A stretch of 64,000 nucleotides of DNA, from NCBI GenBank assembly GCA_902798755.1, contig CADBYC010000024.1, positions 62,001-126,000 of the forward strand, written 5' to 3'. This document shows, one piece after another, positions 17,649-26,198 of the stretch (its first letter is position 1; every line of letters begins with the position of its first letter). The translations under genes and the position numbers were made by a program. The notes below the pieces were generated by a model. That model had not been told where the DNA came from. It saw only the letters and a list, made by a program, of their open reading frames with translations, and ran no database searches. Source of the stretch: an uncultured Ruminococcus sp. (lineage in GTDB: Bacteria; Bacillota; Clostridia; Oscillospirales; Acutalibacteraceae).

Positions 17649-17677
17649 ATTCTACCAAATGCAGGAAAATATGTCAA
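17649..17677 (-). promoter_or_regulatory. Promoter of the AbrB-type regulator
   Basis: Minus strand: TTGACA, 17-bp spacer, TAGAAT. Near-consensus housekeeping promoter, about 68 bp before the start codon. Confidence 0.75.
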
Positions 17678-17763
17678 GATGTCTACAAGCATTATTAAAT
17701 TTTGTGAAACATGTACAGAGAACGTCAACCATTTTTGGCTGATAGATGAAAGGCGGCTTGTAA

Positions 17764-18414
17764 ATGGCATATGTGTTCGGAGCGATGATCGCGGCGGCGT
17801 TTTTGTATTCTGCGGTCAGCGGCGCGCTGCCCCAAATGAGCGAGGGTCTGCTCGATTCGGCGGGCGAGGCGGTACAGCTTTTGATCTCGATCAGCGGCAT
17901 GATCGTGATGTGGTCGGGCTTCATGCGGATCGCAAAGGACAGCGGGCTGATGGAGAAGCTCTCGCGGCTTTTTTCGCCGTTTCTCAGGCGGCTGTACCCC
18001 GATATACCGCCCGACTCGCAGGCGTTCAGCCTGATCTCGCTGAACCTCAGCGCGAATCTCTTAGGGCTTGGCAACGCCGCGACGCCGCTCGGGATCGCCG
18101 CCATGCGCGAGATGAAGCGCCGCAGCCTCTCGGGTACCGCGACCGACAGCATGGTGACCTTTGTGCTGATGAACACCGCCTCGATCCAGCTCATCCCCAC
18201 CACGGTCGCCGCCTTGCGCAAGAGCTTCGGCTCTGCTCAGCCCTTCGATATCCTGCCGTGCGTGTGGCTGACCTCGGTCATAGCGCTGTCGGCGGGGCTG
18301 TTATCATCAACCGTATTAAGGAGAGTGTCATGGAAGCGGTCATTCCGTTCGTCGTCACGGCGCTGTGCGTCTGGGGACTGTTCAAAAAGATCAATATCTT
18401 CGACAGCTTCGTAG
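17764..18414 (+). CDS. spmA: Spore maturation protein A
   Basis: Polytopic membrane protein of the nucleoside-recognition (Gate) superfamily; SpmA/SpmB are needed for spore core dehydration in Bacillus. Typical segments are SLISLNLSANLLGLGNAATP and AAMREMKRRS. Start ATG has AAAGGCGG seven bases before. The frame runs 216 codons, longer than the usual 195 or so. The last 30 residues are Arg/Ser-rich, unlike a membrane protein, and overlap spmB by 85 bp. A single-base shift near 18290-18316 would restore a normal or fused end, so the true C terminus is uncertain. Confidence 0.85.
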   Translation: MAYVFGAMIAAAFLYSAVSGALPQMSEGLLDSAGEAVQLLISISGMIVMWSGFMRIAKDSGLMEKLSRLFSPFLRRLYPDIPPDSQAFSLISLNLSANLLGLGNAATPLGIAAMREMKRRSLSGTATDSMVTFVLMNTASIQLIPTTVAALRKSFGSAQPFDILPCVWLTSVIALSAGLLSSTVLRRVSWKRSFRSSSRRCASGDCSKRSISSTAS

Positions 18415-18842
18415 AGGGCGCGAAAGAGGGCATGGCGACGGTGAAGTTCATCGCGCCTACGATGATCGCGCTCTTGGCAGCGGTCGGCACACTCCGCGCG
18501 TCGGGGGTACTTGACCGGCTGTCAGAGCTGATACAGCCCTTATGCGAGCGGCTCGGCTTCCCCTCGGAGCTCGTGCCGATGGCGCTGCTGCGCCCTGTGT
18601 CGGGGTCGGGCGCGACGGCGCTGATGACGGGCATTTTTGAGCACAGCGGACCCGACAGCTTCGCGGGACGGTGCGCGAGCGTGGTCGCGGGCTCGACGGA
18701 AACGACCTTCTACGCCGTGACCATGTACTACGGCGCGGCGGGGATCAGGCGGATCCGCCATACGCTGATCTCGGCATTGACGGCGGACTTCACCGCCGTG
18801 GTCGTCAGCGTGCTGACGGTAGGGCTTTTGATGGGGATATAA
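18330..18842 (+). CDS. spmB: Spore maturation protein B
   Basis: 170 aa membrane protein, partner of SpmA. Begins MEAVIPFVVTALCVWGLFKK; contains LLRPVSGSGATALMTGIF and VAGSTETTFYAVTMYYGAAG, the latter characteristic of SpmB. ATG at 18330 has AAGGAG seven bases upstream. It lies inside the 3' end of the spmA frame, so the two are cotranscribed. Supports a spore-forming host. Confidence 0.9.
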   Translation: MEAVIPFVVTALCVWGLFKKINIFDSFVEGAKEGMATVKFIAPTMIALLAAVGTLRASGVLDRLSELIQPLCERLGFPSELVPMALLRPVSGSGATALMTGIFEHSGPDSFAGRCASVVAGSTETTFYAVTMYYGAAGIRRIRHTLISALTADFTAVVVSVLTVGLLMGI

Positions 18843-19091
18843 GAGTGAGAAGCGGTAAAAGTGAGAAGTGAGGAGATAATAAAGTGAGAAGTGAGGAGTT
18901 AGGAGTGAGGAGTTATGGGAAACACTTCGTGTTTTAGATTTGTATAACGACAGATATCGGATAAGTTTACATACCTTTGGTATATAAGTATAATTAATCG
19001 AATGATTATACAGATCGGGTGCGGGCAATGCCCGCCATTAACTCCTAACTCCTAACTCCTCACTTCTAACTCCTAACTCCTAACTCCTCAT
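18843..19091. repeat. Heptamer-bracketed intergenic element, copy 6
   Basis: GTGAGAAGTGAGG-type repeats left, a GGGAAACACTTCGTGTTTTAG module, AT-rich centre, GGGTGCGGGC-aat-GCCCGCC hairpin, then CCTAACT/CCTCACT repeats right. Occupies the first half of the 446-bp spmB-proS gap; the second half holds the proS promoter and leader. Confidence 0.75.
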
Positions 19092-19150
19092 TGTTTGTCA
19101 AAGTGTACAATTTTATCGGACAAACCCTCGGCGGTTCTGCGGTTTGACAC

Positions 19151-19179
19151 TTGCAAAAAGCGCTTATCAATAGTATAAT
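19151..19179 (+). promoter_or_regulatory. Promoter of proS
   Basis: TTGCAA, 17-bp spacer, TATAAT; expected start near 19186, giving a leader of about 100 nt. The leader contains GCCTTCCCtttgaGGGGAAGGC (19231-19252), the end module of repeat family 5, as a stem-loop without a following T run. No T-box specifier or antiterminator was found. Confidence 0.7.
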
Positions 19180-19288
19180 ATCTTTGATTCGGCTTAAAAA
19201 CCGATTTGGAATACCCGCGACAGATAAAGAGCCTTCCCTTTGAGGGGAAGGCTGTCATGCTTCAAATACAAAGCTATGGAGGAGAATT

Positions 19289-20728
19289 ATGGCTCAGAAT
19301 AAGAAAATGGTCGAGGCGATCACCGGCCGCGACGAGGACTTTGCAAAATGGTATACCGACATCGTCAAGAAGGCGGAGCTGGTAGATTACTCTAACGTCA
19401 AGGGCTGTATGGTCATTCGTCCCTACGGCTTCGCGATCTGGGAGAACATGAAGAACGACATGGACCGCCGCTTCAAGGAGACGGGTCACGAGAACGTTTA
19501 CATGCCGATGTTCATTCCCGAAAGCCTGCTCGAAAAGGAGAAGGATCACGTCGAGGGCTTCGCGCCCGAGTGCGCGTGGGTCACCGTCGGCGGCTCTGAG
19601 AAGCTGACCGAACGCCTGTGCGTTCGTCCGACCTCCGAGACCCTCTTCTGCGAGCATTACGCGAAGATCGTCAACACCTACCGCGACCTGCCTAAGCTCT
19701 ATAACCAGTGGTGCTCCGTCGTCAGATGGGAAAAGACCACCCGCCCGTTCCTGCGTACCTCCGAGTTCCTCTGGCAGGAGGGTCACACCCTGCATGAGAC
19801 CGAGGAAGAGGCGCGCGAGGAGACCCTGAAAATGCTCAAGGTCTACACCGATTTTTACAAAGAGACCCTCGCGATCCCTGCCGTTGTCGGCGAGAAAACG
19901 CCTAAGGAGCGTTTCGCGGGCGCGAGAGAGACCTACACCATCGAGCCGATGATGCACAACGGCGTCGCCCTGCAGGGCGGTACGTCCCACTACTTCGGCG
20001 ACGGCTTTGCCAAGGCTTTTGATATCACCTATACGGGCAGAGATAACAAGCTCCATTATCCGCACCAGACCTCTTGGGGCACCTCCACCCGCATGATCGG
20101 CGCGCTGATCATGGTGCACTCCGACGACGACGGCTTGGTACTGCCGCCGAAGATCGCCCCGATCCAGGTAGCGGTCATTCCGATCGCCCAGCACAAGGAG
20201 GGCGTGCTCGACAAGGCAAACGAAGTGTATGAACAGCTCAAAAAGCAGTTCAGAGTCAAGCTCGATGATTCCGACCAGAGCCCCGGCTGGAAGTTCGCCC
20301 AGTATGAGATGAAGGGCGTTCCCGTCCGTCTCGAGCTCGGTCCCAAGGATATCGAAAAGAACCAGTGCGTGCTGGTGCGCCGCGACACGAGAGAGAAGCT
20401 CTTTGTATCGCTCGACAATCTCAATGAAACGATCGCCGACCTGCTCGTCAAGATCCACGACGATATGTATGACCGCGCGCTCGAGAATATGAAGGAAAAG
20501 ACCCACGTCGCGCTGAACTTCGACGAGTTCGTCGACATCGCGAAGAACAAGCCCGGCTTCATCAAAGCCATGTGGTGCGGCGACAGCGCGTGCGAGGACA
20601 AGATCAAGGACGTCACCGGCGGCGTGAAATCCCGCTGTATCCCCTTTGAGGAGGAGCACCTCTCCGACGTCTGCGCCTGCTGCGGCAAACCCGCCAAGCA
20701 TATGGTGTATTGGGGAAAGCAGTATTGA
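19289..20728 (+). CDS. proS: Prolyl-tRNA synthetase, short (eukaryote/archaeon-like) type
   Basis: 479 aa class II synthetase charging tRNA-Pro. Class II motif 2 is visible in [20 protein letters not shown] and the ATP/proline site in [14 protein letters not shown]. The C-terminal part has four cysteines ([16 protein letters not shown]) and ends in Tyr (GKQY), as in ProS type 3, which lacks the editing domain of the approximately 570-aa bacterial form. Start ATG has GGAGGAG upstream. Unrelated in position to proBAC. Many Clostridia use this type. Confidence 0.95.
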   Translation: MAQNKKMVEAITGRDEDFAKWYTDIVKKAELVDYSNVKGCMVIRPYGFAIWENMKNDMDRRFKETGHENVYMPMFIPESLLEKEKDHVEGFAPECAWVTVGGSEKLTERLCVRPTSETLFCEHYAKIVNTYRDLPKLYNQWCSVVRWEKTTRPFLRTSEFLWQEGHTLHETEEEAREETLKMLKVYTDFYKETLAIPAVVGEKTPKERFAGARETYTIEPMMHNGVALQGGTSHYFGDGFAKAFDITYTGRDNKLHYPHQTSWGTSTRMIGALIMVHSDDDGLVLPPKIAPIQVAVIPIAQHKEGVLDKANEVYEQLKKQFRVKLDDSDQSPGWKFAQYEMKGVPVRLELGPKDIEKNQCVLVRRDTREKLFVSLDNLNETIADLLVKIHDDMYDRALENMKEKTHVALNFDEFVDIAKNKPGFIKAMWCGDSACEDKIKDVTGGVKSRCIPFEEEHLSDVCACCGKPAKHMVYWGKQY

Positions 20729-20737
20729 TACAGAATC

Positions 20738-20788
20738 TGTAGGGACGGTCATTGACCGTCCGCGGACGAGCAATGCTCGTCCCTACAA
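20738..20788. repeat. Double GTAGGGACG / CGTCCCTAC palindrome
   Basis: Two palindromic units back to back: GGGACGGTCATTGACCGTCC then GGACGAGCAATGCTCGTCC, together flanked by GTAGGG and CCCTAC. Lies between proS and metA (82-bp gap) and could form a cruciform or a long RNA hairpin. Confidence 0.7.
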
Positions 20789-20810
20789 ATAAACAGAAAG
20801 GAGCGGTAAG

Positions 20811-21749
20811 ATGCCGATCAAAATACCTAATGATCTGCCTGCGATCAAAGTACTTGAAGGAGAGAATATCTTCGTCATGCAGGAAGACCGCGCGATGACT
20901 CAGGATATCCGTCCGCTCAAGATCGTCATTCTCAATCTCATGCCCACCAAGGTCACGACCGAGACCCAGCTCATGCGCCTGCTCGGCAACTCGCCCCTGC
21001 AGGTAGACGTGGAGCTCTTGCAGATGGCGAGCCACAAGTCGAAGAACACCTCTGAAAAGCACCTGATGAAGTTCTACAAGACCCTCGATGAGATCCGCGA
21101 CGAGCGGTTCGACGGTATGATCGTCACGGGCGCGCCCGTGGAGAAAATGCCGTTTGAGGAGGTCGACTACTGGGACGAGCTGTGCGAGGTCTTTGAATGG
21201 GCGAAGAAGCACGTCTACTCCACGATGTTCATTTGCTGGGGAGCGCAGGCGGGACTGTACTACCGTTACGGTATCGACAAGGTAGACCTGCCGAAGAAGC
21301 TCTTCGGCATCTATAACCACATGATCCTGAATCCGAAGCACCCGCTCATGCGCGGCTTCGACGATTATTTCCTGATCCCGCACTCCCGCTATACGGGTAA
21401 CCGAACCGAGGACGTCGAGGCGATCCCCGAATTAGAGATCCTTGCCACCTCGCGCAAGGCGGGCGTCGCGATCGTCTGCTCCAAAAACGGCAGAGAGTTC
21501 TATCTGCTCGGTCACTGCGAGTATGATTATGACACCCTCGCCAAGGAGTATTACCGCGACGTGGAGAAGGGGATCAAGATCGACATGCCGTACAACTACT
21601 TCCCCGAGAACAACGTCAACCGCAAGCCCGTGATGACATGGCGCTCGCACGCGTCGCTCTTGTACGCGAACTGGCTGAACTACTATCTGTATCAGCAGAC
21701 GCCGTATGACCTCGAGGACTTGAAGAAAATGTATGAGGAAGCGGAATAG
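20811..21749 (+). CDS. metA: Homoserine O-acetyltransferase (MetA family)
   Basis: 312 aa, glutamine-amidotransferase-like fold, first step of methionine synthesis from homoserine. Catalytic residues in place: Cys142 (FICWGAQAG), His235 and Glu237 (GHCEYD). Residue 111 is Glu ([10 protein letters not shown]), where E. coli has Gly. In studied MetA enzymes Glu111 selects acetyl-CoA and Gly111 succinyl-CoA, so this is predicted to be an acetyltransferase despite belonging to the family often labelled succinyltransferase. Start has AAAGGAG upstream. A terminator follows. No SAM riboswitch or T-box seen. Confidence 0.94.
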   Translation: MPIKIPNDLPAIKVLEGENIFVMQEDRAMTQDIRPLKIVILNLMPTKVTTETQLMRLLGNSPLQVDVELLQMASHKSKNTSEKHLMKFYKTLDEIRDERFDGMIVTGAPVEKMPFEEVDYWDELCEVFEWAKKHVYSTMFICWGAQAGLYYRYGIDKVDLPKKLFGIYNHMILNPKHPLMRGFDDYFLIPHSRYTGNRTEDVEAIPELEILATSRKAGVAIVCSKNGREFYLLGHCEYDYDTLAKEYYRDVEKGIKIDMPYNYFPENNVNRKPVMTWRSHASLLYANWLNYYLYQQTPYDLEDLKKMYEEAE

Positions 21750-21768
21750 AAGCAGATAAAACGAAAGC

Positions 21769-21803
21769 GCCGACCTGATGGAAGATTCAGGTCGGCTTTT
21801 TGT
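21769..21803 (+). terminator. Terminator of metA
   Basis: GCCGACCTG-loop-CAGGTCGGC followed by TTTTTGT, 19 bp after the stop codon. Confidence 0.85.
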
Positions 21804-21834
21804 ATGTTGATATGGTAGGGGAGGCGTCTTTGCC

Positions 21835-22090
21835 GAGGAATGCTCGTCCCGGAACGTTGGATTAAATAATGTTTCAGCGCAAAGCACAGAAAGCCCTTCC
21901 GTAGGGACGAGCATTGCTCGTCCGCATGACAGAAGCCTATCACCCCTATCTCACGCTTCCCGACAACGGAAGCGCCCGTCATTCTCGGACGACCACTGGT
22001 CGTCCCTACGCAAATGCTGTGTTGCTCCGCATGGAAACAGAATCTTGTCAAAGGTCTCGGTACGTCGCAAGCGCTGTACCCTACACCTCG
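21835..22090. repeat. Compound GGACGAGC/GGACGACC repeat block
   Basis: Holds GTAGGGACGAGCATTGCTCGTCCG, a CTATCACCCCTATCTCACGC spacer module, CGGACGACCACTGGTCGTCCCTAC, then ATGCTGTGTTGCTCCGCATG and a GTACGTCGCAAGCGCTGTAC stretch. The same modules in reverse order make up 29526-29850, and several recur at 33092-33375 and 56452-56770. No gene in this 379-bp gap. Confidence 0.7.
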
Positions 22091-22128
22091 ATAAACGCTC
22101 CATCTGCTCTGTGTCGAATCATTATTTC

Positions 22129-22791
22129 CTACCCTGCCAGCATTGCCCGCATTTTCAGCAATATCTTCTTCTCTCTGCGGGAGATCTGCACCTGCGTGGC
22201 GCCCAAGCGCTCGGCGGTCTCCTGCTGGGTCTTGTGGGAGAAGTAACGCAGCTGTATCAGCGACCGCTCGCTGTCGTCGAGGGCGGACAGGGCTTGCTTT
22301 AATGACAGGCGTTCGGTCAGCGCTTCTTCGTGAGAGGGGACGGGGATATCGCACACGCGCGTGCCCTCGTCCTGATCGCGGTCGTCGGCGGACAGGGACA
22401 GCACCGCGCGCGAGGCGTTGAGCGCCTGTGCCGCCTTGCAGACGTCCACTTGGAGCTTTTCGGCAAGCTCCGAGATCTTCATCTCGCCGTCGTGCTCCCT
22501 GCGGTAGTCGTCGCAGAGCTTCTTCGCGCGCATGCTCAGTTCCTGCATCGAGCGCGAGACCTTCACGCTCCCGCCCGAGCGGAAGAGCTGTCTGATCTCG
22601 CCGAGGATCACGGGCACGGCGTAGGTCGAGAAGCGGTAGCCTAACGCTTCGTCAAACTTGTCCGCCGCCTTGATCAGCCCCACGCACCCCGCAGAGTAGA
22701 GGTCGTCATATTCCACGCCCCTGCCCTCAAAGCGGTGGGCGCAGGCATGGACGAGCCGCAGGTTCTGCTGTATGCGTTCATCTCTTTGCAT
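22129..22791 (-). CDS. sigF: Sporulation sigma factor F
   Basis: 220 aa sigma-70-type factor without region 1. Region 2: YDDLYSAGCVGLIKAADKFD followed by YRFSTYAVPVILGEIRQLFR. Region 4 with ERSLIQLRYFSHKTQQETAE and the HTH LGATQVQISRREKKILL. Directs forespore-specific transcription at the start of sporulation and is held inactive by SpoIIAB. The ATG at 22791 overlaps the end of spoIIAB by 14 bp; a longer frame to 22890 lies within spoIIAB and is rejected. The gene's neighbours identify it as sigF rather than sigG. Confidence 0.94.
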   Translation of the reverse strand: MQRDERIQQNLRLVHACAHRFEGRGVEYDDLYSAGCVGLIKAADKFDEALGYRFSTYAVPVILGEIRQLFRSGGSVKVSRSMQELSMRAKKLCDDYRREHDGEMKISELAEKLQVDVCKAAQALNASRAVLSLSADDRDQDEGTRVCDIPVPSHEEALTERLSLKQALSALDDSERSLIQLRYFSHKTQQETAERLGATQVQISRREKKILLKMRAMLAG

Positions 22792-23221
22792 AAGTCGAGC
22801 GGATGATGTTCTTCTCCAGCGTGACGGTCGTGCCCTTGCCGACGGCGGAGCGCACCCTGACCTTATCCGTGAAGCTCTGCATGACGGCAAAGCCCAGCCC
22901 CGCGCGCTCGTCGGAGGAGGTGGTGTACAGCGGCTCCATCGCCTTTTCCACGTCGGGGATCCCCACGCCCTTGTCGCGTATTTTAATGATGGCTTTGCCC
23001 GTGTCGGTGAGCTTCATCTCGATGTACACGGTGCCGAAGCTGTCGGGATAGCCGTGGACGATGGCGTTGGTAACGGCTTCGGATACCGCCGTCTTGACGT
23101 CCGCGACCTCTGCGACGGTCGGGTCGAGCGGCAGCAAAAACGCCGCGACGGCGGCTCTCGCGAAGCTCTCGTTCGCGCTTCTTGACAGGAAGCTCAGCTT
23201 CATGCTGTTGACGATATTCAT
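22778..23221 (-). CDS. spoIIAB: Anti-sigma F factor and serine kinase
   Basis: 147 aa GHKL-family protein. The N box EAVTNAIVHGY and the ATP-lid glycines (RDKGVGIPD, RAGLGFAVMQSF) are visible. It binds and silences sigma F and phosphorylates SpoIIAA with ATP. Start ATG at 23221 overlaps the spoIIAA stop by four bases (ATGA); the protein begins MNIVNSMKLSFLSRSANESF as in Bacillus SpoIIAB. Confidence 0.95.
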   Translation of the reverse strand: MNIVNSMKLSFLSRSANESFARAAVAAFLLPLDPTVAEVADVKTAVSEAVTNAIVHGYPDSFGTVYIEMKLTDTGKAIIKIRDKGVGIPDVEKAMEPLYTTSSDERAGLGFAVMQSFTDKVRVRSAVGKGTTVTLEKNIIRSTYAKR

Positions 23222-23520
23222 TTCATCACCCCCAGATTTTCCAGCCCCGACAGGACGAAGATTTTCTTGAGATTCGGCGGGATATTCACGACCTCGAGCC
23301 TGCCGCCGAGCAGGGAGATCATGCGGTAACGCCCCATGATCAGCCCGATCCCCGACGAGTCCATGAAGCCGACCCCTGAGAAGTCGAGTATCAGCCTTTT
23401 CGGTCGTCGCGACTCGCATTTCGCGTCGATCTCTCCGCGGATCGCGGGCGCGATATGGTGGTCGATCTCGCCGCTCAGCCGCGCCGTGACGGTGTCGTTT
23501 TCGTATGTAATATTGACCAT
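23218..23520 (-). CDS. spoIIAA: Anti-anti-sigma F factor
   Basis: 100 aa STAS-domain protein. The phosphorylation site is in GFMDSSGIGLI (Ser55/Ser56, one of which corresponds to the phosphorylated Ser58 of Bacillus). When unphosphorylated it frees sigma F from SpoIIAB. First gene of spoIIAA-spoIIAB-sigF, with GGAGG upstream. No sigma-H promoter was clear; the region just upstream is a heptamer element. Confidence 0.93.
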   Translation of the reverse strand: MVNITYENDTVTARLSGEIDHHIAPAIRGEIDAKCESRRPKRLILDFSGVGFMDSSGIGLIMGRYRMISLLGGRLEVVNIPPNLKKIFVLSGLENLGVMK

Positions 23521-23540
23521 GCTTGCCTCCTTGCGGATAT

Positions 23541-23678
23541 AGTTAGGAGTTAGTAGTTAGGAGTTAGGAGTTAATGGAGGGCTTCGCCCTCACCCTTTTC
23601 AATAAAAAAGCCGCAGGCTTTCCCTAAACTTCTCACTCCTCACTCCTAACTCCTCACTAAAAAACTCCTCACTAAAAA
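23541..23678. repeat. Heptamer-bracketed intergenic element, copy 7
   Basis: AGTTAGG array, GGAGGGCTTCGCCCTCACCC hairpin, AAAGCCGCAGGCTTT hairpin, then CTCACTCCTCACTCCTAACT repeats. Lies in the roughly 220-bp gap between spoIIAA and folC, where the left-going folC gene ends. A short stretch (23690-23720) follows before the folC stop. Confidence 0.75.
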
Positions 23679-23742
23679 AACGCCTACCCTTATAGTATAA
23701 GGACAGGCGTGATTTTTATGCCGTATTCTGTTGTCGAATCCG

Positions 23743-25005
23743 CTATTCTCCCAAAATATACGGGCGTATCTCGCGGGCGAGGTACAGCGACCCGCCGATG
23801 AAGATATCGCCGCCGTATGCCTTTGCCTTGTCGAACGCCGCTTTTGGGTCGCTGATCGCTTCGATGTGTTCGGCGATCGCGCCGAGCTTGCGCTTGAGCT
23901 CCTCGGCGGGCATGGCTCTCGGGTTATTGATATCCACGGCGATGATGCGGGAGAACAGTCCGTCAAGGTATTGCAGGGCGCGGCTGTCTTTGTCTGAGAG
24001 CATGCCGATGATCAGGGTCTTGTCGGAGTCGGGGTAGGTGGTGGCGACCGCCTGAGCGAACGCGCGCAGACCGTCGGGATTATGCGCGCCGTCGAGGATC
24101 ACGAGGGGGCTGTCGCTGAGCTTCTCAAACCGCGCGGGGTGGCGCAGGGAGCGCAGTCCGTCGCGGATATGCTCGGCGGAAATGTCAAAACGATGTTCCT
24201 TTCTGAGCACCTCGGTCACGGCGAGGGCACAGCGCAGGTTGTCGATCTGGTGCGCGCCGACCAGCGGCAGGAGCATGTCCGTGTCGCGGTAGACAAAGCG
24301 CGTGCCGTCCCTGCCCTTGTCCGATACGGTCAGGCGCACGTCCTCTGCGCGGTAGAGGGTGTTGTGCTCCTGCCGCGCCTTCTGCTCGATCACGCCGAAC
24401 GCCTCGCGCGTCTGCGGAGCGCAGACGGTGGCGGAGTAGGTCTTGATGATGCCCGCCTTCTGCTTGGCGATCGCCTCGATGGTGTCGCCGAGAAAGGCGG
24501 TGTGGTCGAGGTCGATACGCGTGATGACCGCGCACAGGGGGTAGGGGATCAGGTTGGTCGCGTCCAGCTCGCCGCCCATGCACGCCTCGCACATGACGAT
24601 ATCACAGCGCTCTTCCTTGAAGATATGGAACGCGAGCGCGGTGAGAAATTCAAAGTGAGTGATGACGGTGCCGTTTTCGTTCAACTGCCGTACCGGCGGC
24701 GCAAGATCGCCGACCGCCTTTGAGAAGATCTCTTTCTCCACGGGGCGGTTGTTGATCTGTATCTGCTCGCGAAAGTCCGTGATGTAGGGCGAGGTGTACA
24801 TGCCCGTTTTATAGCCCGCCTGTGCCGTCACGGCGCTGAGCATGGCGCAGACAGAGCCCTTGCCGTTCGTACCCGCGACGTGGACGAACTTCTGCGCCGT
24901 GACGTCGGGTATCAGGCGAAAGAGCCTGCGCAGGCGGTCAAGCCCGGGGCGCGAGCCGAATTTATCGAGCGAATGAATGAATCGTAAGCTTTCTTCGTAG
25001 GTCAT
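23743..25005 (-). CDS. folC: Bifunctional folylpolyglutamate synthase / dihydrofolate synthase
   Basis: 420 aa Mur-ligase-family enzyme adding glutamate to folates (and to dihydropteroate). P-loop GTNGKGSVCAMLSAV near residue 45; conserved TSPYITDFREQI; CEACMGGELDATNLI; C-terminal LDGAHNPDGLRAFAQAV with the family Asp-Gly-Ala-His-Asn. GGAGCACCCC precedes the start. Follows rsmI across a repeat-filled gap; folC often stands near valS elsewhere, but not here. Confidence 0.94.
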   Translation of the reverse strand: MTYEESLRFIHSLDKFGSRPGLDRLRRLFRLIPDVTAQKFVHVAGTNGKGSVCAMLSAVTAQAGYKTGMYTSPYITDFREQIQINNRPVEKEIFSKAVGDLAPPVRQLNENGTVITHFEFLTALAFHIFKEERCDIVMCEACMGGELDATNLIPYPLCAVITRIDLDHTAFLGDTIEAIAKQKAGIIKTYSATVCAPQTREAFGVIEQKARQEHNTLYRAEDVRLTVSDKGRDGTRFVYRDTDMLLPLVGAHQIDNLRCALAVTEVLRKEHRFDISAEHIRDGLRSLRHPARFEKLSDSPLVILDGAHNPDGLRAFAQAVATTYPDSDKTLIIGMLSDKDSRALQYLDGLFSRIIAVDINNPRAMPAEELKRKLGAIAEHIEAISDPKAAFDKAKAYGGDIFIGGSLYLAREIRPYILGE

Positions 25006-25019
25006 AGGGGTGCTCCTTT

Positions 25020-25156
25020 GTTAGTGAGGAGTTTTTTTAGTGAGGAGTTAGGAGTGAGGAGTGAGAAGTTTAGGGAAAGCCTGCGGCTTTTTTATTGAAA
25101 AGGGTGCGGGCAGCGCCCGCCCTCAACTCCTAACTCCTAACTCCTAACTTCTAACT
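25020..25156. repeat. Heptamer-bracketed intergenic element, copy 8
   Basis: AGTGAGG repeats left, GGGAAAGCCTGCGGCTTTTTT hairpin, GGGTGCGGGC-agc-GCCCGCCC hairpin, CCTAACT repeats right. Very similar to the reverse complement of copy 7, with AAAGCC and GGG modules in the mirrored order. Confidence 0.75.
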
Positions 25157-25158
25157 GT

Positions 25159-25980
25159 TTACATCAGCTCTTTATAGATGTCGTTCTTCTTCAATCCCGC
25201 CATTGCCGCGGCTTCTTTGGCGGCGTCGGTGGGGCGCATACCGCCGTCGATCAGAGATCGCGCGTAGGCGACTGCTTCCGCGAGGGTGATCTCCGCTTTT
25301 TCGGCGGTCTTTTTGCCCTCGAGTATCAGCACGATCTCGCCCTTCAGCGTGCCGTCGGAGTAACGCTCGGCGGCTTCTTTCGTAGTGGTGCGGATGATCT
25401 CTTCATGCACCTTGGTCAGCTCGCGGGCGATGGTGAGCTTTCTGTCGCCGAAGGTCTTGTACAGGTCTTTGAGGGTGTTCGGCAGCTTGTGCGGCGCTTC
25501 GTAGAAGATCATCGTGCGGCGTTCTCCTAATAGACTCTCGAGGTGTTCACTGCGGCTCTTTTTGTTCACGGACAAAAAGCCCTCAAAGGTGAACCGTCCC
25601 GTTTCCAGTCCCGATACCGCCAAAGCGGAGATCACGGCGCTCGGACCGGGGACGACCACCGTCCTCACGCCCGCTTCCTCACACTGCTTGATCAGGTCCT
25701 CGCCGGGGTCGGAGATACACGGCATGCCCGCGTCGGTGACGATGGCGCAGCTCTCGCCCGACAAAATGCGGTCGATGATCTGTCTGCCCTTTTCATGCTT
25801 GTTGTGCTCAAAATAGCTGATCATCGGCTTCTTGATACCGAAGTGATTCAGCAGCTTGACCGTCACGCGCGTGTCCTCTGCGGCGATGAAATCGACCGCT
25901 TCGAGGGTCTGTACCGCGCGGGGGGTCATATCGTTCATATTGCCGATCGGCGTACCGACGACGTATAGTGTGTTAGTCAT
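25159..25980 (-). CDS. rsmI: 16S rRNA (cytidine-1402-2'-O)-methyltransferase
   Basis: 273 aa SAM-dependent enzyme of the tetrapyrrole-methylase fold; methylates the ribose of C1402 in 16S rRNA. N-terminal LYVVGTPIGNMNDMTPRAV and the SAM-site region VTDAGMPCISDPGEDLI are diagnostic, with SYFEHNKHEKG between them. It lies downstream of the trmN6-like gene, as yabB-yabC-rsmI in Bacillus, but a repeat element (26003-26159) separates them here. Confidence 0.95.
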   Translation of the reverse strand: MTNTLYVVGTPIGNMNDMTPRAVQTLEAVDFIAAEDTRVTVKLLNHFGIKKPMISYFEHNKHEKGRQIIDRILSGESCAIVTDAGMPCISDPGEDLIKQCEEAGVRTVVVPGPSAVISALAVSGLETGRFTFEGFLSVNKKSRSEHLESLLGERRTMIFYEAPHKLPNTLKDLYKTFGDRKLTIARELTKVHEEIIRTTTKEAAERYSDGTLKGEIVLILEGKKTAEKAEITLAEAVAYARSLIDGGMRPTDAAKEAAAMAGLKKNDIYKELM

Positions 25981-26002
25981 AGGTTATCCTCTGTGATTAT
26001 TA

Positions 26003-26159
26003 AGCCTTCCCCTTGAGGGGAAGGGGAAGCGCTTGCGGTGGATGAGGTGGAAGCGTATCTGCCTCATCCCGTTCATTGATCAATCGGAGAGGTTTCCACC
26101 TCATCCGACCAATTTGCCTTAGTCGGCAAATTGCCCACCTTCCCCTCAAGGGGAAGGCT
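26003..26159. mobile_element. MITE-like palindromic element, CCTTCCCC family, copy A
   Basis: Ends GCCTTCCCCTTGAGGGGAAGG and CCTTCCCCTCAAGGGGAAGGC. Inside, GCGGTGGATGAGGTGGAA faces TTCCACCTCATCC and CAATTTGCCttagtcGGCAAATTG forms a hairpin, so the whole unit can fold on itself. No ORF. A second full copy is at 57758-57912; the end module alone is at 19231 and 49999. Confidence 0.7.
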
Positions 26160-26198
26160 ATCAGTTTTCCCAATGGGGAGCACCTCAAAAGGAGCCTA

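Noticed and set aside
19186..19288. T-box leader for proS
   Set aside because: No AGGGTGG-like T-box sequence and no antiterminator; the only stem is a repeat-family end module. The same search before glnS and gltX was negative.
19274..20773. A 499-codon open frame opposite proS
   Set aside because: Fully antisense to a certain gene, with no ribosome site or family motif; a product of codon bias in GC-rich DNA. The same holds for long frames opposite ktrB (46563-47699), gltX and the PBP gene.
20729..20810. SAM riboswitch before metA
   Set aside because: The 82-bp gap is filled by a double palindrome of a repeat family and has no SAM-I core.
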